Assembly: GCF_001426505.1 (NCBI RefSeq)
Contig: NZ_LMEV01000002.1
Location: 98,023 to 162,022, forward strand
Direction of reading: 5' to 3'
Origin: Variovorax sp. Root473
GTDB lineage: Bacteria; Pseudomonadota; Gammaproteobacteria; Burkholderiales; Burkholderiaceae_C
DNA length: 64,000 nucleotides
Shown: positions 1 to 8,749 of the stretch, piece after piece
How the letters are laid out: each line of letters starts with the position of its first letter
Position numbering within the stretch: the first letter of the stretch is position 1
Translations under genes and position numbers: made by a program
The notes under the pieces: model-generated
Told to the model about the DNA's origin: nothing
Databases searched by the model: none
The model's input: only the letters and a program-made list of their open reading frames with translations

Positions 1-1034
1 ATCACCTGGCTGCGCGTGGCTTCCACGCCGCTCAGCACTTCGCGCTTGTCTCGCAGGTTGGTGAAGATGCGCACGCAGTTCATCAGCGTGGTGTGCGGGC
101 TCTGCGTGATCACCGCGTCCATGCTGCCGTCGATGAGGAGTGCGCGCGTGTCGGGCGTGAGGCCGTGGCCGATGAAGACCACCTTCTGCTCGCGCCCCGC
201 TTCCTTCAGCGCGCGCGCCACGCCGTCCGACGCGCCGCCGATGTTGTAAATGCCGCCCATGTCGGGGTGCTGTTCCAGCAGCGCGCGGGTCTGGCGGTAG
301 TTTTTGCCCGCATCGTCCTGGCCTTCACGCAGGCCCACGACCTCGAGCTTGGAGAACATCTCGTCGATGACATGCAGGAAGCCGGCTTCGCGCTCCTCGT
401 GCGCCTTGTAGCTCAGGCTACCCGCGATGAGCGCGACCTTCGCGGCGCGTGCGCCGATGAAACGGCCGATGAGATAACCCGCCGTGCGGCCGGCCGCGCG
501 GTTGTCGAGCCCCACGAACGCGGCGCGTTCGGAGTTCGACAGGTCCGAGATCAGCGTCACCACCGGCAGCCCGCGCGCGGCCAGTGCGGCCACCGCTTCG
601 CGCACCGCGGGATGCTCCAGCGCCATCATCGCGATGCCGTCGCAGCGCTGGCCGTGCTTGCGCAATGCGTCCGCCAACTCATGCGGATTGAAGCTCTCGA
701 TGAACACCGTGCGGCACTGCACGTTGAACGGCGCCCAGTGCTCCTGCGAGTAACCCACCATGTCGCCCAGCATTCGGATGAAGCGGTTGGTGCCCGCGGG
801 CAGCAGGAACACGAGCCGCAGCGGTGGCGGCGTCAGCGCTGCATAAAGCTCGGGCCCCGGCAGGTAGTCAAGCTCGCCTGCGGCCTTGAGGACGCGCTGC
901 ACCGTGGCGTCGCGCACGCCGGGCCGGCGGTTGAGCACGCGATCGACCGTGGCGGTCGACACCTGCGCCGCACGCGCAATGTCGACCACGCGCGCGCGAC
1001 GCGCGTCGGAAGGAGGTGAAGGGTTATCCCGCAT
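1..1034 (-). CDS. LacI-family transcriptional regulator (3' end outside window)
   Basis: Reads leftwards from an ATG at 1034, with an in-frame stop immediately upstream, and runs off the window edge; about 344 residues are visible. The N-terminus has a LacI-type helix-turn-helix at about residues 16-38 (VVDIARAAQVSTATVDRVLN) followed by a hinge. The rest is a periplasmic-binding-protein-like effector domain of the sugar-binding class (VVTLISDLSNSERAAFVGLDN). It is divergent from the TRAP operon and very probably controls it. The 125-bp gap between them carries repeated GATGCATC palindromes that could be its operators. The effector is unknown; a sugar acid carried by the TRAP system is the natural guess. 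Confidence 0.9.
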   Translation of the reverse strand, partial: MRDNPSPPSDARRARVVDIARAAQVSTATVDRVLNRRPGVRDATVQRVLKAAGELDYLPGPELYAALTPPPLRLVFLLPAGTNRFIRMLGDMVGYSQEHWAPFNVQCRTVFIESFNPHELADALRKHGQRCDGIAMMALEHPAVREAVAALAARGLPVVTLISDLSNSERAAFVGLDNRAAGRTAGYLIGRFIGARAAKVALIAGSLSYKAHEEREAGFLHVIDEMFSKLEVVGLREGQDDAGKNYRQTRALLEQHPDMGGIYNIGGASDGVARALKEAGREQKVVFIGHGLTPDTRALLIDGSMDAVITQSPHTTLMNCVRIFTNLRDKREVLSGVEATRSQV

Positions 1035-1068
1035 ACATCAAAAACCATCAAAATCAAGTTTGACCCGG

Positions 1069-1126
1069 ATGATGCATCCTTTTATCTTCGCTGTGGCCCG
1101 AATCCGCCGATGCATCAGATTGCATC
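1069..1126. promoter_or_regulatory. Putative LacI-type operator sites
   Basis: The divergent intergenic region holds two perfect 8-bp palindromes GATGCATC at 1071-1078 and 1109-1116, with an imperfect third copy (GATTGCATC) at 1118-1126. The first lies 38 bp from the second, which would suit a regulator that binds two sites. The position between a LacI gene and its likely target operon supports an operator role. Binding is inferred, not shown. Confidence 0.45.
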
Positions 1127-1159
1127 AACCGCATTCCGAAGATCCTGGAGACAAAAGAC

Positions 1160-2188
1160 ATGACCTCGTTCACCCGCCTGAACCGCCGCGGTGCCTTGCG
1201 CACGCTTTCCGCCCTCCCCGCCGCGGGCATCGTCTCGGCTGTGCCGCGTATCGCGCGCGCCGCGGAGTTCTCCTACAAGTACGGCAACAACCTGCCGCTG
1301 AGCCATCCGCTGAACATCCGCGCGCAAGAAGCCGCGGACCGCATCGCCAAGGAAACCAAGGGCCGGGTCGAGATCAAGATCTTCCCGAACAACCAACTGG
1401 GCGGCGACACCGACATGCTCGCGCAGGTGCGCTCGGGCGGCATCGAGTTCTTCACGCCCTCGGCGCTCGTCATCGCCACGCTGGTGCCGGTGGCGGCCAT
1501 CAACGCGGTGGGCTTTGCGTTCAACGACTACAGCCAGGTGTGGGCCGCGATGGACGGCAAGGTGGGCGCGCACGTGCGCGGTGCCATTGCCAAGTCGCGC
1601 CTCTATGCCTTCGAGAAGATGTGGGACAACGGCTTTCGCCAGACCACCAGCAGCAAGGCCGCCGTCGCGAATGCCAAGGACATGGACGGCCTGAAGATCC
1701 GCGTGCCGGTGAGCCCGCTGTCGATCTCGATGTTCAAGGGCCTGGGCGCCGCGCCCGCGAGCCTGCAGTTCAGCGAGGTGTATTCCGCGCTGCAAACCAA
1801 GATCGTTGATGCGCAGGAGAACCCGCTGCCGATCATCCAGGTCGCCAAGCTCTTCGAGGTGCAGAAATTCTGCTCGCTCACCAACCACATCTGGGACGGC
1901 TACTGGTTCATCGCCAACGGCCGCGCGTGGGACGCTCTGCCTGCCGACCTGAAGACCATCGTCGCGCGCGCCATCAACGACGCCGGCATGCAGCAGCGTG
2001 AAGACATCAAGAAGCTCAACGACTCGGTCGTCGGCGACCTGCAGGCCAAAGGCCTGGCCATCAACCGCCCCTCGGCCGACAGCTTCCGCGCGAAGCTGCG
2101 CGAATCGGGCTTCTACGGCGAGTGGAAAGGCCGCTTCGGTCCCGAGGCCTGGGCACTGCTCGAAGGCGCCGTCGGCAAGCTGGCTTGA
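1160..2188 (+). CDS. TRAP transporter solute-binding protein (DctP family)
   Basis: A periplasmic binding protein of 342 residues that captures a carboxylate-type ligand and delivers it to the TRAP permease encoded next. The N-terminus looks like a Tat signal (twin arginine at residues 9-10, hydrophobic stretch, cleavage near residues 34-35). DctP hallmarks are visible: the LPLSHPLN segment after the mature start, the GLKIRVP strand carrying the usual ligand-clamping arginine, and the IVDAQENP motif. An AAGATCCTGGAGAC segment precedes the ATG and supplies a GGAG ribosome site. First gene of the operon; the permease follows after 6 bp. Ligand not readable from sequence; the neighbouring RuBisCO-like protein and sugar-acid kinase suggest a branched or linear sugar acid. 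Confidence 0.93.
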   Translation: MTSFTRLNRRGALRTLSALPAAGIVSAVPRIARAAEFSYKYGNNLPLSHPLNIRAQEAADRIAKETKGRVEIKIFPNNQLGGDTDMLAQVRSGGIEFFTPSALVIATLVPVAAINAVGFAFNDYSQVWAAMDGKVGAHVRGAIAKSRLYAFEKMWDNGFRQTTSSKAAVANAKDMDGLKIRVPVSPLSISMFKGLGAAPASLQFSEVYSALQTKIVDAQENPLPIIQVAKLFEVQKFCSLTNHIWDGYWFIANGRAWDALPADLKTIVARAINDAGMQQREDIKKLNDSVVGDLQAKGLAINRPSADSFRAKLRESGFYGEWKGRFGPEAWALLEGAVGKLA

Positions 2189-2194
2189 GCGGCC

Positions 2195-4090
2195 ATGGTG
2201 CATGAATCGACTTTCGAGGCGGCGCCGTTTACCGGCGCTGGCCCTTCGGCCAACGCGCTGAGCGGCATCGCCGGGCGCGCCGATCGCGTGATCGGCGGCG
2301 CCGTTGAAGCCGTGGCCGCGCTGCTGGTGCTGGCCGAGATCTGCGTGCTGTTCGCGGGCGTCGTGTCGCGCTATGTGTTCCATGCACCGCTGGTGTGGTC
2401 GGACGAACTCGCGTCGATCCTCTTCCTCTGGCTCTCGATGCTGGGCGCCGTGGTGGCGCTGCGGCGTGGCGAGCACATGCGCATGACGGCGCTGCTGCAG
2501 AAGGTGCAGCCGTCGACGCGCGCCATGCTCGATGCGTTCGCCATCGCCGCGTCGATCGCGTTCCTGGTGCTCATCGTCTGGCCCTCGATCGACTATGCGC
2601 ACGAAGAGTCGTTCATCGTCACGCCCGCGCTGGAGATCAGCAACGCGTGGCGCGCTGCGGCCATTCCGGCCGGCATCGGCATCATGCTGGTGATGGCGTT
2701 GCTGCGGCTTTTTCGTGTGTGCACGGGCAAGCAGATCGCCGTCGCGGTGCTCGGCATGGCCGCCCTGGTCGGCATCTTCTGGCTCGCCGCGCCGCTGTTC
2801 GCGACGCTCGGCAAGTTCAACCTCGTGATCTTCTTCGTGGTCGTGGTGGCCGCCACCGTGCTCTCGGGCGTGCCCATCGCGTTCTCGTTCGCGCTGGCCA
2901 CCTTCGGGTATCTGGCGCTCACCACGCGCACGCCGCTGCTGGTGATGGTGGGGCGGCTCGACGAGGGTATGTCGCACCTCATCCTGCTCGCGGTGCCACT
3001 CTTCATCTTCCTGGGCGCGCTGATCGAGATGACGGGCATGGCGCGCGCCATGATCCAGTTCCTTGCAAGCCTGCTGGGCCATGTGCGCGGCGGTCTCTCT
3101 TACGTGCTGATTGGCGCGATGTACCTGGTATCGGGCATCTCGGGCTCCAAGATCGCCGACATGGCGGCCATTGCGCCCGTGCTGTTCCCCGAGATGGTCA
3201 AGCGCGGCGCCAAGCCCGGCGACCTGGTGGCGCTGCTCTCGGCCACGGGCGCGCAGACCGAGACCATTCCGCCGTCGATCGTGCTCATCACCATCGGCTC
3301 GGTCACGGGCATCTCGATTGCCGCGCTGTTCACGGGCGGGTTGCTGCCGGCGGTGGTGCTCGGCGTGGCCCTGTGTGTTGTCGTGTGGTGGCGCTATCGC
3401 CGCGAGGACCTGAGCGGCGTGCAGCGCTACAGCAAGCGCGAGATCGGCAAGCTGCTGATGGTCGCGCTGCCCGCAGTGCTGCTGCCCTTCGTGATCCGCG
3501 CCGCCGTGGTCGAGGGTGTGGCCACGGCCACCGAGGTGTCGACCATCGGCATCGTGTATTCGGCGCTGATCGGTCTTTTCGTGTACCGGCAGTTCGACTG
3601 GAAGCGCCTGAAGCCGATGCTGATCGACACCGCCTCGCTCTCGGGCGCGATCATCTTCATCGTGGGCTGCGCCACCGCCATGGCCTGGGGCCTCACGCAG
3701 TCGGGCTTCTCGCAGGACCTGGCGCGCATCATGGGCGCGCTGCCGGGCGGCGCGTATGGCTTCCTGGCCGTATCGATCGTCGCCTTCATTGTGCTGGGCA
3801 GCGTGCTCGAAGGCATTCCCGCCATCGTGCTGTTCGGACCGCTGCTCTTTCCCATTGCCAAGGCCGCAGGCGTGCACGAGGTGCACTACGCCATGGTCGT
3901 GATCTTCTCGATGGGCATCGGCCTCTTCGCGCCGCCTTTCGGCGTCGGCTACTACGGCGCTTGCGCCGTGAGCAAGGTCAACCCCGACGAGGGTATCCGC
4001 CACATCTGGGGTTACATCGCCGCGATGCTGGTGGGTCTGGTGATCGTGGCCGCCTTCCCGTGGTTCTCGACCGGCTTCCTCAAGTTCTGA
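2195..4090 (+). CDS. TRAP transporter fused small/large permease (DctQM)
   Basis: A 631-residue inner-membrane protein that fuses both TRAP membrane subunits. Residues about 30-185 are the DctQ part (four helices, with SRYVFHAPLVWSDELA and the LRRGEHMRM turn). From about residue 200 the protein is DctM, beginning with VVVVAATVLSGVPIAFSFAL and containing the conserved SGSKIADMAAI and ATGAQTETIPPS loops. Sodium-driven import of the ligand held by the upstream binding protein is the family function. Fused DctQM proteins are a recognised minority architecture, so the fusion itself is not a frameshift artefact. It starts 6 bp after the binding-protein stop and ends 37 bp before the VOC gene. Confidence 0.94.
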   Translation: MVHESTFEAAPFTGAGPSANALSGIAGRADRVIGGAVEAVAALLVLAEICVLFAGVVSRYVFHAPLVWSDELASILFLWLSMLGAVVALRRGEHMRMTALLQKVQPSTRAMLDAFAIAASIAFLVLIVWPSIDYAHEESFIVTPALEISNAWRAAAIPAGIGIMLVMALLRLFRVCTGKQIAVAVLGMAALVGIFWLAAPLFATLGKFNLVIFFVVVVAATVLSGVPIAFSFALATFGYLALTTRTPLLVMVGRLDEGMSHLILLAVPLFIFLGALIEMTGMARAMIQFLASLLGHVRGGLSYVLIGAMYLVSGISGSKIADMAAIAPVLFPEMVKRGAKPGDLVALLSATGAQTETIPPSIVLITIGSVTGISIAALFTGGLLPAVVLGVALCVVVWWRYRREDLSGVQRYSKREIGKLLMVALPAVLLPFVIRAAVVEGVATATEVSTIGIVYSALIGLFVYRQFDWKRLKPMLIDTASLSGAIIFIVGCATAMAWGLTQSGFSQDLARIMGALPGGAYGFLAVSIVAFIVLGSVLEGIPAIVLFGPLLFPIAKAAGVHEVHYAMVVIFSMGIGLFAPPFGVGYYGACAVSKVNPDEGIRHIWGYIAAMLVGLVIVAAFPWFSTGFLKF

Positions 4091-4127
4091 TCACAACAAC
4101 ACACTCACATCACCGGAGCCAATTGCA

Positions 4128-4667
4128 ATGAGTCGATTCCTCGGCGAGATCCGCCAGCTGGGCTATGTCGTGCACGACATCGAAGCCGCCATGGACTACT
4201 GGAGCACCACGCTCGGCGTGGGCCCGTGGTTCTACAACCCCAAGGTGCCCATCAAGAACTACCGCTACAACGGCGAGGCGCACGAACCGCACAACTCGGT
4301 GGCGTTGGCCAATTCCGGCTACGTGCAGGTCGAGCTGATCCAGACGCGCAACGACGTGCCCTCGATGTACCGCGACTTCCTCCAAGCGGGGCGTACCGGC
4401 CTGCAGCACGTGGCCTACTGGACGGGCGACTACGACGCCGACCTCGCGCGCCTCACCGCTCAAGGTTTCAAGCCGGTAATGAGCGGCGAAGTGGGCGAGC
4501 GCGGCCGCTTCATCTACTTCGACACCGAGTACCACCCGGGCACGGTGATCGAGCTCTCCGAAGTGGCGGGGCCGAAGGGCAAGATGTTCGACCTGATCCG
4601 TAGCGCCTCCGAAGGCTGGGACGGCAGCGAGCCGGTGCGGCCCTTTCCCGACCTGAGCAAGCTGTGA
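4128..4667 (+). CDS. VOC-superfamily metalloprotein (glyoxalase/epimerase-like)
   Basis: A 179-residue vicinal-oxygen-chelate protein with two beta-alpha-beta-beta-beta modules. Likely metal ligands can be picked out as Q10 (RQLGYVV), E69 (VQVELIQ), H94 (LQHVAYW) and E142 (VIELSE), the Q/H-E-H-E arrangement seen in glyoxalase I and methylmalonyl-CoA epimerase relatives. It sits in the TRAP operon and its stop overlaps the alternative GTG start of the RuBisCO-like gene. Family members isomerise, epimerise or cleave oxygenated substrates through a metal-bound enolate. An isomerase or epimerase step feeding the kinase or the RuBisCO-like enzyme is an inference from context. Substrate unknown. 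Confidence 0.85.
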   Translation: MSRFLGEIRQLGYVVHDIEAAMDYWSTTLGVGPWFYNPKVPIKNYRYNGEAHEPHNSVALANSGYVQVELIQTRNDVPSMYRDFLQAGRTGLQHVAYWTGDYDADLARLTAQGFKPVMSGEVGERGRFIYFDTEYHPGTVIELSEVAGPKGKMFDLIRSASEGWDGSEPVRPFPDLSKL

Positions 4668-4669
4668 CG

Positions 4670-5938
4670 ATGGCGGCCGAACGCATCCGTGCACGCTATC
4701 TCATCGAGACGCCGGTGGAACCGGCGGCCGTCGCCGAGGTGATGGCCGGCGAGCAATCGTGCGGCACCTTCACGCGCGTGGAGGGCGAGACCGATGCGCT
4801 GCGAGAACGTGCGCGTGCGACGGTCGAGGCGATCACCGAGCTGGCACCGTCCGAGGTGCCAAGCCTGCCGAATGCGCTGCTCGAACGCAAGGGCACGCGC
4901 GGCCCGTGGCGGCGCGCGCATGTCGACATCTCGTTTCCCGTGGCGAACATCGGCGCCAACCTGCCGACGCTCGCGGCAACGGTGTCGGGCAACCTCTACG
5001 ACCTGGGCGAAGTGACGGGTCTGCGGCTCGAATCGCTCCACGTCCCGGCCGCGTACCGCGCACAGTTCGAGATGCCGCGCGTCGGCATCGCGGGCACGCG
5101 GCGCGCCACGGGTGTGGCGAGCGGCGCGCTGGTCGGCACGATCATCAAGCCGAACGTGGGGCTGTCGGCCACAGAGACCGCGGAACTCGTCGGCAGGCTT
5201 TGCGCCGCGGGCGTCGATTTCATCAAGGACGACGAGGTCTGCGCCGACCCCGCCCATGCGCCACTCGCAGAGCGCGTCCCCGCCGTGATGGCCGTCGTGC
5301 GAGCGCACCAGGAGCGCACCGGCAAGCACGTGATGGTGGCCTTCAACATCACCGACGAAACCGACGCGATGAAGCGGCATGCCGACCTCGTCGAGCGCGA
5401 AGGCGGCTCCTGCGTGATGGCCAGCCTCAACTGGTGCGGGCACTCGGGCATCCAGACGCTGCGGCGCCACACCGGCCTTGCGCTGCATGGCCACCGCAAC
5501 GGCTACGGCGCGCTGTCGCGGCATCCTCTGCTGGGCATCTCGTTCCAGGCGTACCAGACGCTGTGGCGACTGGCGGGTGTGGACCACATGCATGTGCACG
5601 GCCTGCAGGGCAAGTTCTCGCAGCCCGACAGCGAAGTCATCGAATCGGCGCGCGACTGCTTCACGCCGCTTACCGATGTGGCGGATGACCGAGTCATGCC
5701 CGCCTTCTCGTCGGGCCAATGGGCCGGCACCGTGCCCGCGACCTGGGCCGCCATCGGCAGCGACGACCTGCTCTTCATGGCAGGTGGCGGCATCCTCGCG
5801 CATCCCGATGGCGCGGAAGCCGGCGTGACCAGCATCCGCCAGGCCTGGTCGGCCGCGCGCGCGGGCAAGACGCTGCAGGAAGCCGCAACGCACGCGGCCG
5901 AACTCGCGCGCGCCCTCGCCTTCTTCGGCAAGCCATGA
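4670..5938 (+). CDS. RuBisCO-like protein, 3-oxo-acid-phosphate processing type
   Basis: A RuBisCO large-subunit homologue of about 422 residues; GTG at 4664 gives two more residues and overlaps the VOC stop. Counting from that GTG, residues 188-191 are K-D-D-E in the motif VDFIKDDE, the carbamylated lysine and Mg ligands of RuBisCO. The loop IIKPNVGLS keeps K162 but has Asn where true RuBisCO has its second catalytic lysine. SSGQW and FMAGGGILAHPDG form the phosphate grip. This pattern marks a RuBisCO-like protein, not a CO2-fixing enzyme. Characterised relatives next to DUF1537 kinases decarboxylate or hydrolyse 3-oxo-isoapionate 4-phosphate in D-apiose catabolism; that role is plausible here but unproven. 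The ATGA stop overlap couples it to the kinase. Confidence 0.88.
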   Translation: MAAERIRARYLIETPVEPAAVAEVMAGEQSCGTFTRVEGETDALRERARATVEAITELAPSEVPSLPNALLERKGTRGPWRRAHVDISFPVANIGANLPTLAATVSGNLYDLGEVTGLRLESLHVPAAYRAQFEMPRVGIAGTRRATGVASGALVGTIIKPNVGLSATETAELVGRLCAAGVDFIKDDEVCADPAHAPLAERVPAVMAVVRAHQERTGKHVMVAFNITDETDAMKRHADLVEREGGSCVMASLNWCGHSGIQTLRRHTGLALHGHRNGYGALSRHPLLGISFQAYQTLWRLAGVDHMHVHGLQGKFSQPDSEVIESARDCFTPLTDVADDRVMPAFSSGQWAGTVPATWAAIGSDDLLFMAGGGILAHPDGAEAGVTSIRQAWSAARAGKTLQEAATHAAELARALAFFGKP

Positions 5939-7260
5939 AGCCAGCTCCCGCCGTCGTCTACTACGGCGACGATTTCACGGGCGCGACCGACACGCTCGGC
6001 ACCGCGGCCCGCGCTGGCTTGCGCGCCCTGCTGTTCCTGAAGACGCCCGATGCTGCGCGGCTCGGAAGCGTCGGCCCGCTCGACGTGTTGGGCATCGCAG
6101 GCGCGGCGCGTGCGATGACACCGGAGCAGATGCAGGTTGAACTGGCACCCGTCGCCGCGCTGTTCCGCGCGCTCGGCGCGCGCGTGCTGCACTACAAGAC
6201 CTGCTCAACCTTCGACAGCGCACCTCACATCGGCTCGATCGGCGCCGCGGTGCGCGCATTGCACGGCGCGGTCGAACAGCCGTGGACGGCGATCGTCGGC
6301 GGGCAACCGAATCTCGGCCGGTATTGCTTGTTCGGCAACCTGTTCGCGGCGGCTGGCGCAGGCGGCGAAGTGTTCCGCATCGATCGGCATCCGACGATGA
6401 GCCAGCATCCAGTGACGCCGATGCACGAGGCGGACTTGCGGCTGCACCTGGCCGCACAGGGTCTCGCCGACGTGCACTCCATGCCGCTCACGGCGGCGTC
6501 GCAAGGCACTGAGGCACTCGAGGTGGCGCTGCAACGCACGCTTCAGCCCCCCTCACCCGCAACGACACCTGACGCAGTGCTGTTCGACGTGGCTGATGCC
6601 GCGCAGCTTGCGACCATCGGGCAGGTGCTATGGGCGCGGGCACAGCGCAACACCTTGCTCGCGGTGGGGCCGAGCAGCGTGGTCGACGCGTTGGCCCCAG
6701 CATTGGGCTCGCGCACCGGCGAGTCGACACAGCACGCCGTCACGCCGGCACCGGGGCCTGTGCTGGTGCTTGCCGGAAGCCTGTCGCCTATCACGGCACG
6801 GCAGGTTGCCGCCGCACGGTCATTCCATATCTTGTGGCTCGATGCGTCCGCGATGGCGCAGCGGGATGCAGCGACGCTGGAACGTCATGCACGAGACATC
6901 GCGAACGAGCTCGCCAGCGGTCAGAACGTTCTGGCCTGCACGCGCCCTAACGATGCGTTGCCGGTCGAGAGCATCGTCGATGCCCAGGCCCTCGCGCGAG
7001 CCGGCGGCGAACTGCTGGCCCGCGTGCTGGCGATGATGCCGCTGCGACGCGTGGGCATTGCCGGGGGCGACACATCGAGCCATGCCGTGCAGGCGCTCAA
7101 CGCCTGGGGGCTTTCGTACGTGGCGGACATCGGCGCCGGCACCTCGTTGTGCCGCGTGCACAGCGAAGACGCCACGCTCGACGGCCTGGAGATCATGCTG
7201 AAGGGCGGGCAGATGGGTTCGGACGATGTGTTCGAGCGCTTGGTGCACGGCGCAGCGTAG
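5935..7260 (+). CDS. Four-carbon acid sugar kinase family protein (DUF1537)
   Basis: A 441-residue kinase of the DUF1537/four-carbon acid sugar kinase family. The start at 5935 overlaps the RuBisCO-like stop as ATGA. The N-terminal domain opens with YYGDDFTGATDTLG (the family DDFTGA motif). The C-terminal nucleotide-binding domain contains GIAGGDTSSHAV and LKGGQMGSDDVFERL. Family members phosphorylate 3-oxo sugar acids at the terminal hydroxyl; relatives of this gene beside RuBisCO-like proteins include 3-oxo-isoapionate kinase. Together with the preceding gene this suggests phosphorylation followed by C-C cleavage of a 3-oxo acid. Last gene of the operon; no aldolase or dehydrogenase follows in the window. 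Confidence 0.88.
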   Translation: MKPAPAVVYYGDDFTGATDTLGTAARAGLRALLFLKTPDAARLGSVGPLDVLGIAGAARAMTPEQMQVELAPVAALFRALGARVLHYKTCSTFDSAPHIGSIGAAVRALHGAVEQPWTAIVGGQPNLGRYCLFGNLFAAAGAGGEVFRIDRHPTMSQHPVTPMHEADLRLHLAAQGLADVHSMPLTAASQGTEALEVALQRTLQPPSPATTPDAVLFDVADAAQLATIGQVLWARAQRNTLLAVGPSSVVDALAPALGSRTGESTQHAVTPAPGPVLVLAGSLSPITARQVAAARSFHILWLDASAMAQRDAATLERHARDIANELASGQNVLACTRPNDALPVESIVDAQALARAGGELLARVLAMMPLRRVGIAGGDTSSHAVQALNAWGLSYVADIGAGTSLCRVHSEDATLDGLEIMLKGGQMGSDDVFERLVHGAA

Positions 7261-7477
7261 GCCGGCGTCGAGGTTCCCTTGTGCGAGCGCGCCAAGGTCC
7301 GCTTCGGCACAGCCTGACGCGCCGTGCCCGAAGGCCCGTCAGCGCAGCGACTGCGCGCAATGCGCCAACGGCTGGCGCAAGGTGGTGTCCACACGCCGCC
7401 GCGAAAGCCCTTGACGGGCAGAGCCGTCGCGCTGGCGTGTCCATCCCGATCCCCGGAGGCATTGCGCACGAGGCACC

Positions 7478-8617
7478 TCAGACTCCGGCCCCATCGGCAC
7501 TCCCCTCCACAAGGGCGACCGAGACGCACTCCAGCGCTATGGCCAAGTGCGTGAGCGCCGGCAGCCCGAAACCTAACCGAAACACCCAGGGGTCGTCCTC
7601 GAACCACGGGCCCGGCGCCACGCGCGCGCTGAACTTGGTCAACGTCGCGTAGAAACGCTCGATCCCCGCGGCATCGAAAACCTCGCGCTTGAGTCGCACG
7701 CAGCATAGTGCTCCGGCATCGGGGCGCACCCATTCGATGAAGGCGCCATGACGCGACACCCAGTTCTCGACGAGTTGCAGATTTTCCGCGAGGAGTTTTC
7801 GGCGCTCGCCCAGGATGCGTTCACGCTGCCTGAACACGGCCAGCGCGAGCGCTTCGTCAACCAGCGAACACGAAATCACCGTGCTGAACTTGGCCGTCAT
7901 CAGCGTCTGGCGCAGCGCGGCGTCACGCGTGATGGCCCAGCCGATGCGCAGACCCGCCGAGCCATGGCATTTGGACAGCGAGGACACCGAGATCACCCGC
8001 TCGCCCAGCCTGACTGCGCTCGGCGCTGCGAGGTCGGCGCCGTAGGCCGCCTCGCGGTAGGTCTCGTCGACCACCAGCCACGCCTGAGGCGCGTGGTCGG
8101 CCAGCATCGCCACGATCTCGCGCAAGGTCGATGCCGGGATCGCAACGCCTGAGGGGTTCTGCGGCGAGGCCAGGCTCACGACCTTCGTCCTCGGGGATAG
8201 CAGATTTCGCAGCGCATCGAGGCTGACCTGGTAGCCGGTGTCGAAGCTCAGCGGCAGCACGCGCGTGGTGGCGCCGACGGCGGCCAGTGCATTGCGTGGC
8301 AGCGGAAACACTGGCTCGGTCACGATCGCTTCGTCGCCTGCCTGGCACAAGGTGAACGCGATGAGGAAAAGCGCGTGGGCACCGCCGACCGTGACCACCA
8401 CGTCGTCAGCGTCGACGCCATGGTCTTTCGCGATTTCCTGGCGAAGTTCGGGACTGCCGGCCGCCGTGCCGTAGTCCAGCGCAAAGTCCGCGCCGTCGCC
8501 GAAGGCGCTGTCGAGCAGTTCCGCCAGCCGCACGCTCGGCCCCACGCTTTCGGCAAGGTCGAAGCGGGGCGCCCTGCCGACCAGGGAAATGATCTTGTTG
8601 TCTGGAAACCGGGACAT
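7478..8617 (-). CDS. PLP-dependent fold-type I aminotransferase
   Basis: A class I/II aminotransferase of 379 residues from the ATG at 8617; an upstream in-frame ATG at 8668 would give 396 but adds a Gln/Arg-rich leader unlike the family. Landmarks: YGTAAGSPELRQEIA, ASPQNPSG, VVDETYREAAYG, and the Schiff-base lysine K216 in SSLSKCHGSAGLRIGW. It is transcribed away from a MocR-type regulator, the usual layout for a MocR-controlled gene. Substrate unknown. A 217-bp stretch (7261-7477) separates it from the convergent DUF1537 kinase gene, and I see no gene or terminator there. Confidence 0.88.
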   Translation of the reverse strand: MSRFPDNKIISLVGRAPRFDLAESVGPSVRLAELLDSAFGDGADFALDYGTAAGSPELRQEIAKDHGVDADDVVVTVGGAHALFLIAFTLCQAGDEAIVTEPVFPLPRNALAAVGATTRVLPLSFDTGYQVSLDALRNLLSPRTKVVSLASPQNPSGVAIPASTLREIVAMLADHAPQAWLVVDETYREAAYGADLAAPSAVRLGERVISVSSLSKCHGSAGLRIGWAITRDAALRQTLMTAKFSTVISCSLVDEALALAVFRQRERILGERRKLLAENLQLVENWVSRHGAFIEWVRPDAGALCCVRLKREVFDAAGIERFYATLTKFSARVAPGPWFEDDPWVFRLGFGLPALTHLAIALECVSVALVEGSADGAGV

Positions 8618-8749
8618 GAACTGCTGCTTGATCCGTTGCTGTCGATGGCACCGATATTGCTGTTTCATGCCCGACGATAACAGCCACAATTTTCCGAAAT
8701 TAGATGCAGTACAGTTGTGCGCAGTGCACCACGCAATCCGGAGTGATCC

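Noticed and set aside
1115..4003. 962-codon minus-strand open frame opposite the TRAP genes
   Set aside because: Composition is dominated by His/Arg/Asp repeats, the shadow of GC-rich codons of the real plus-strand genes, which have clear transporter motifs.
7261..7477. Possible small genes in the gap after the DUF1537 kinase
   Set aside because: Short frames are Arg/Pro-rich with no ribosome site or recognised motif.
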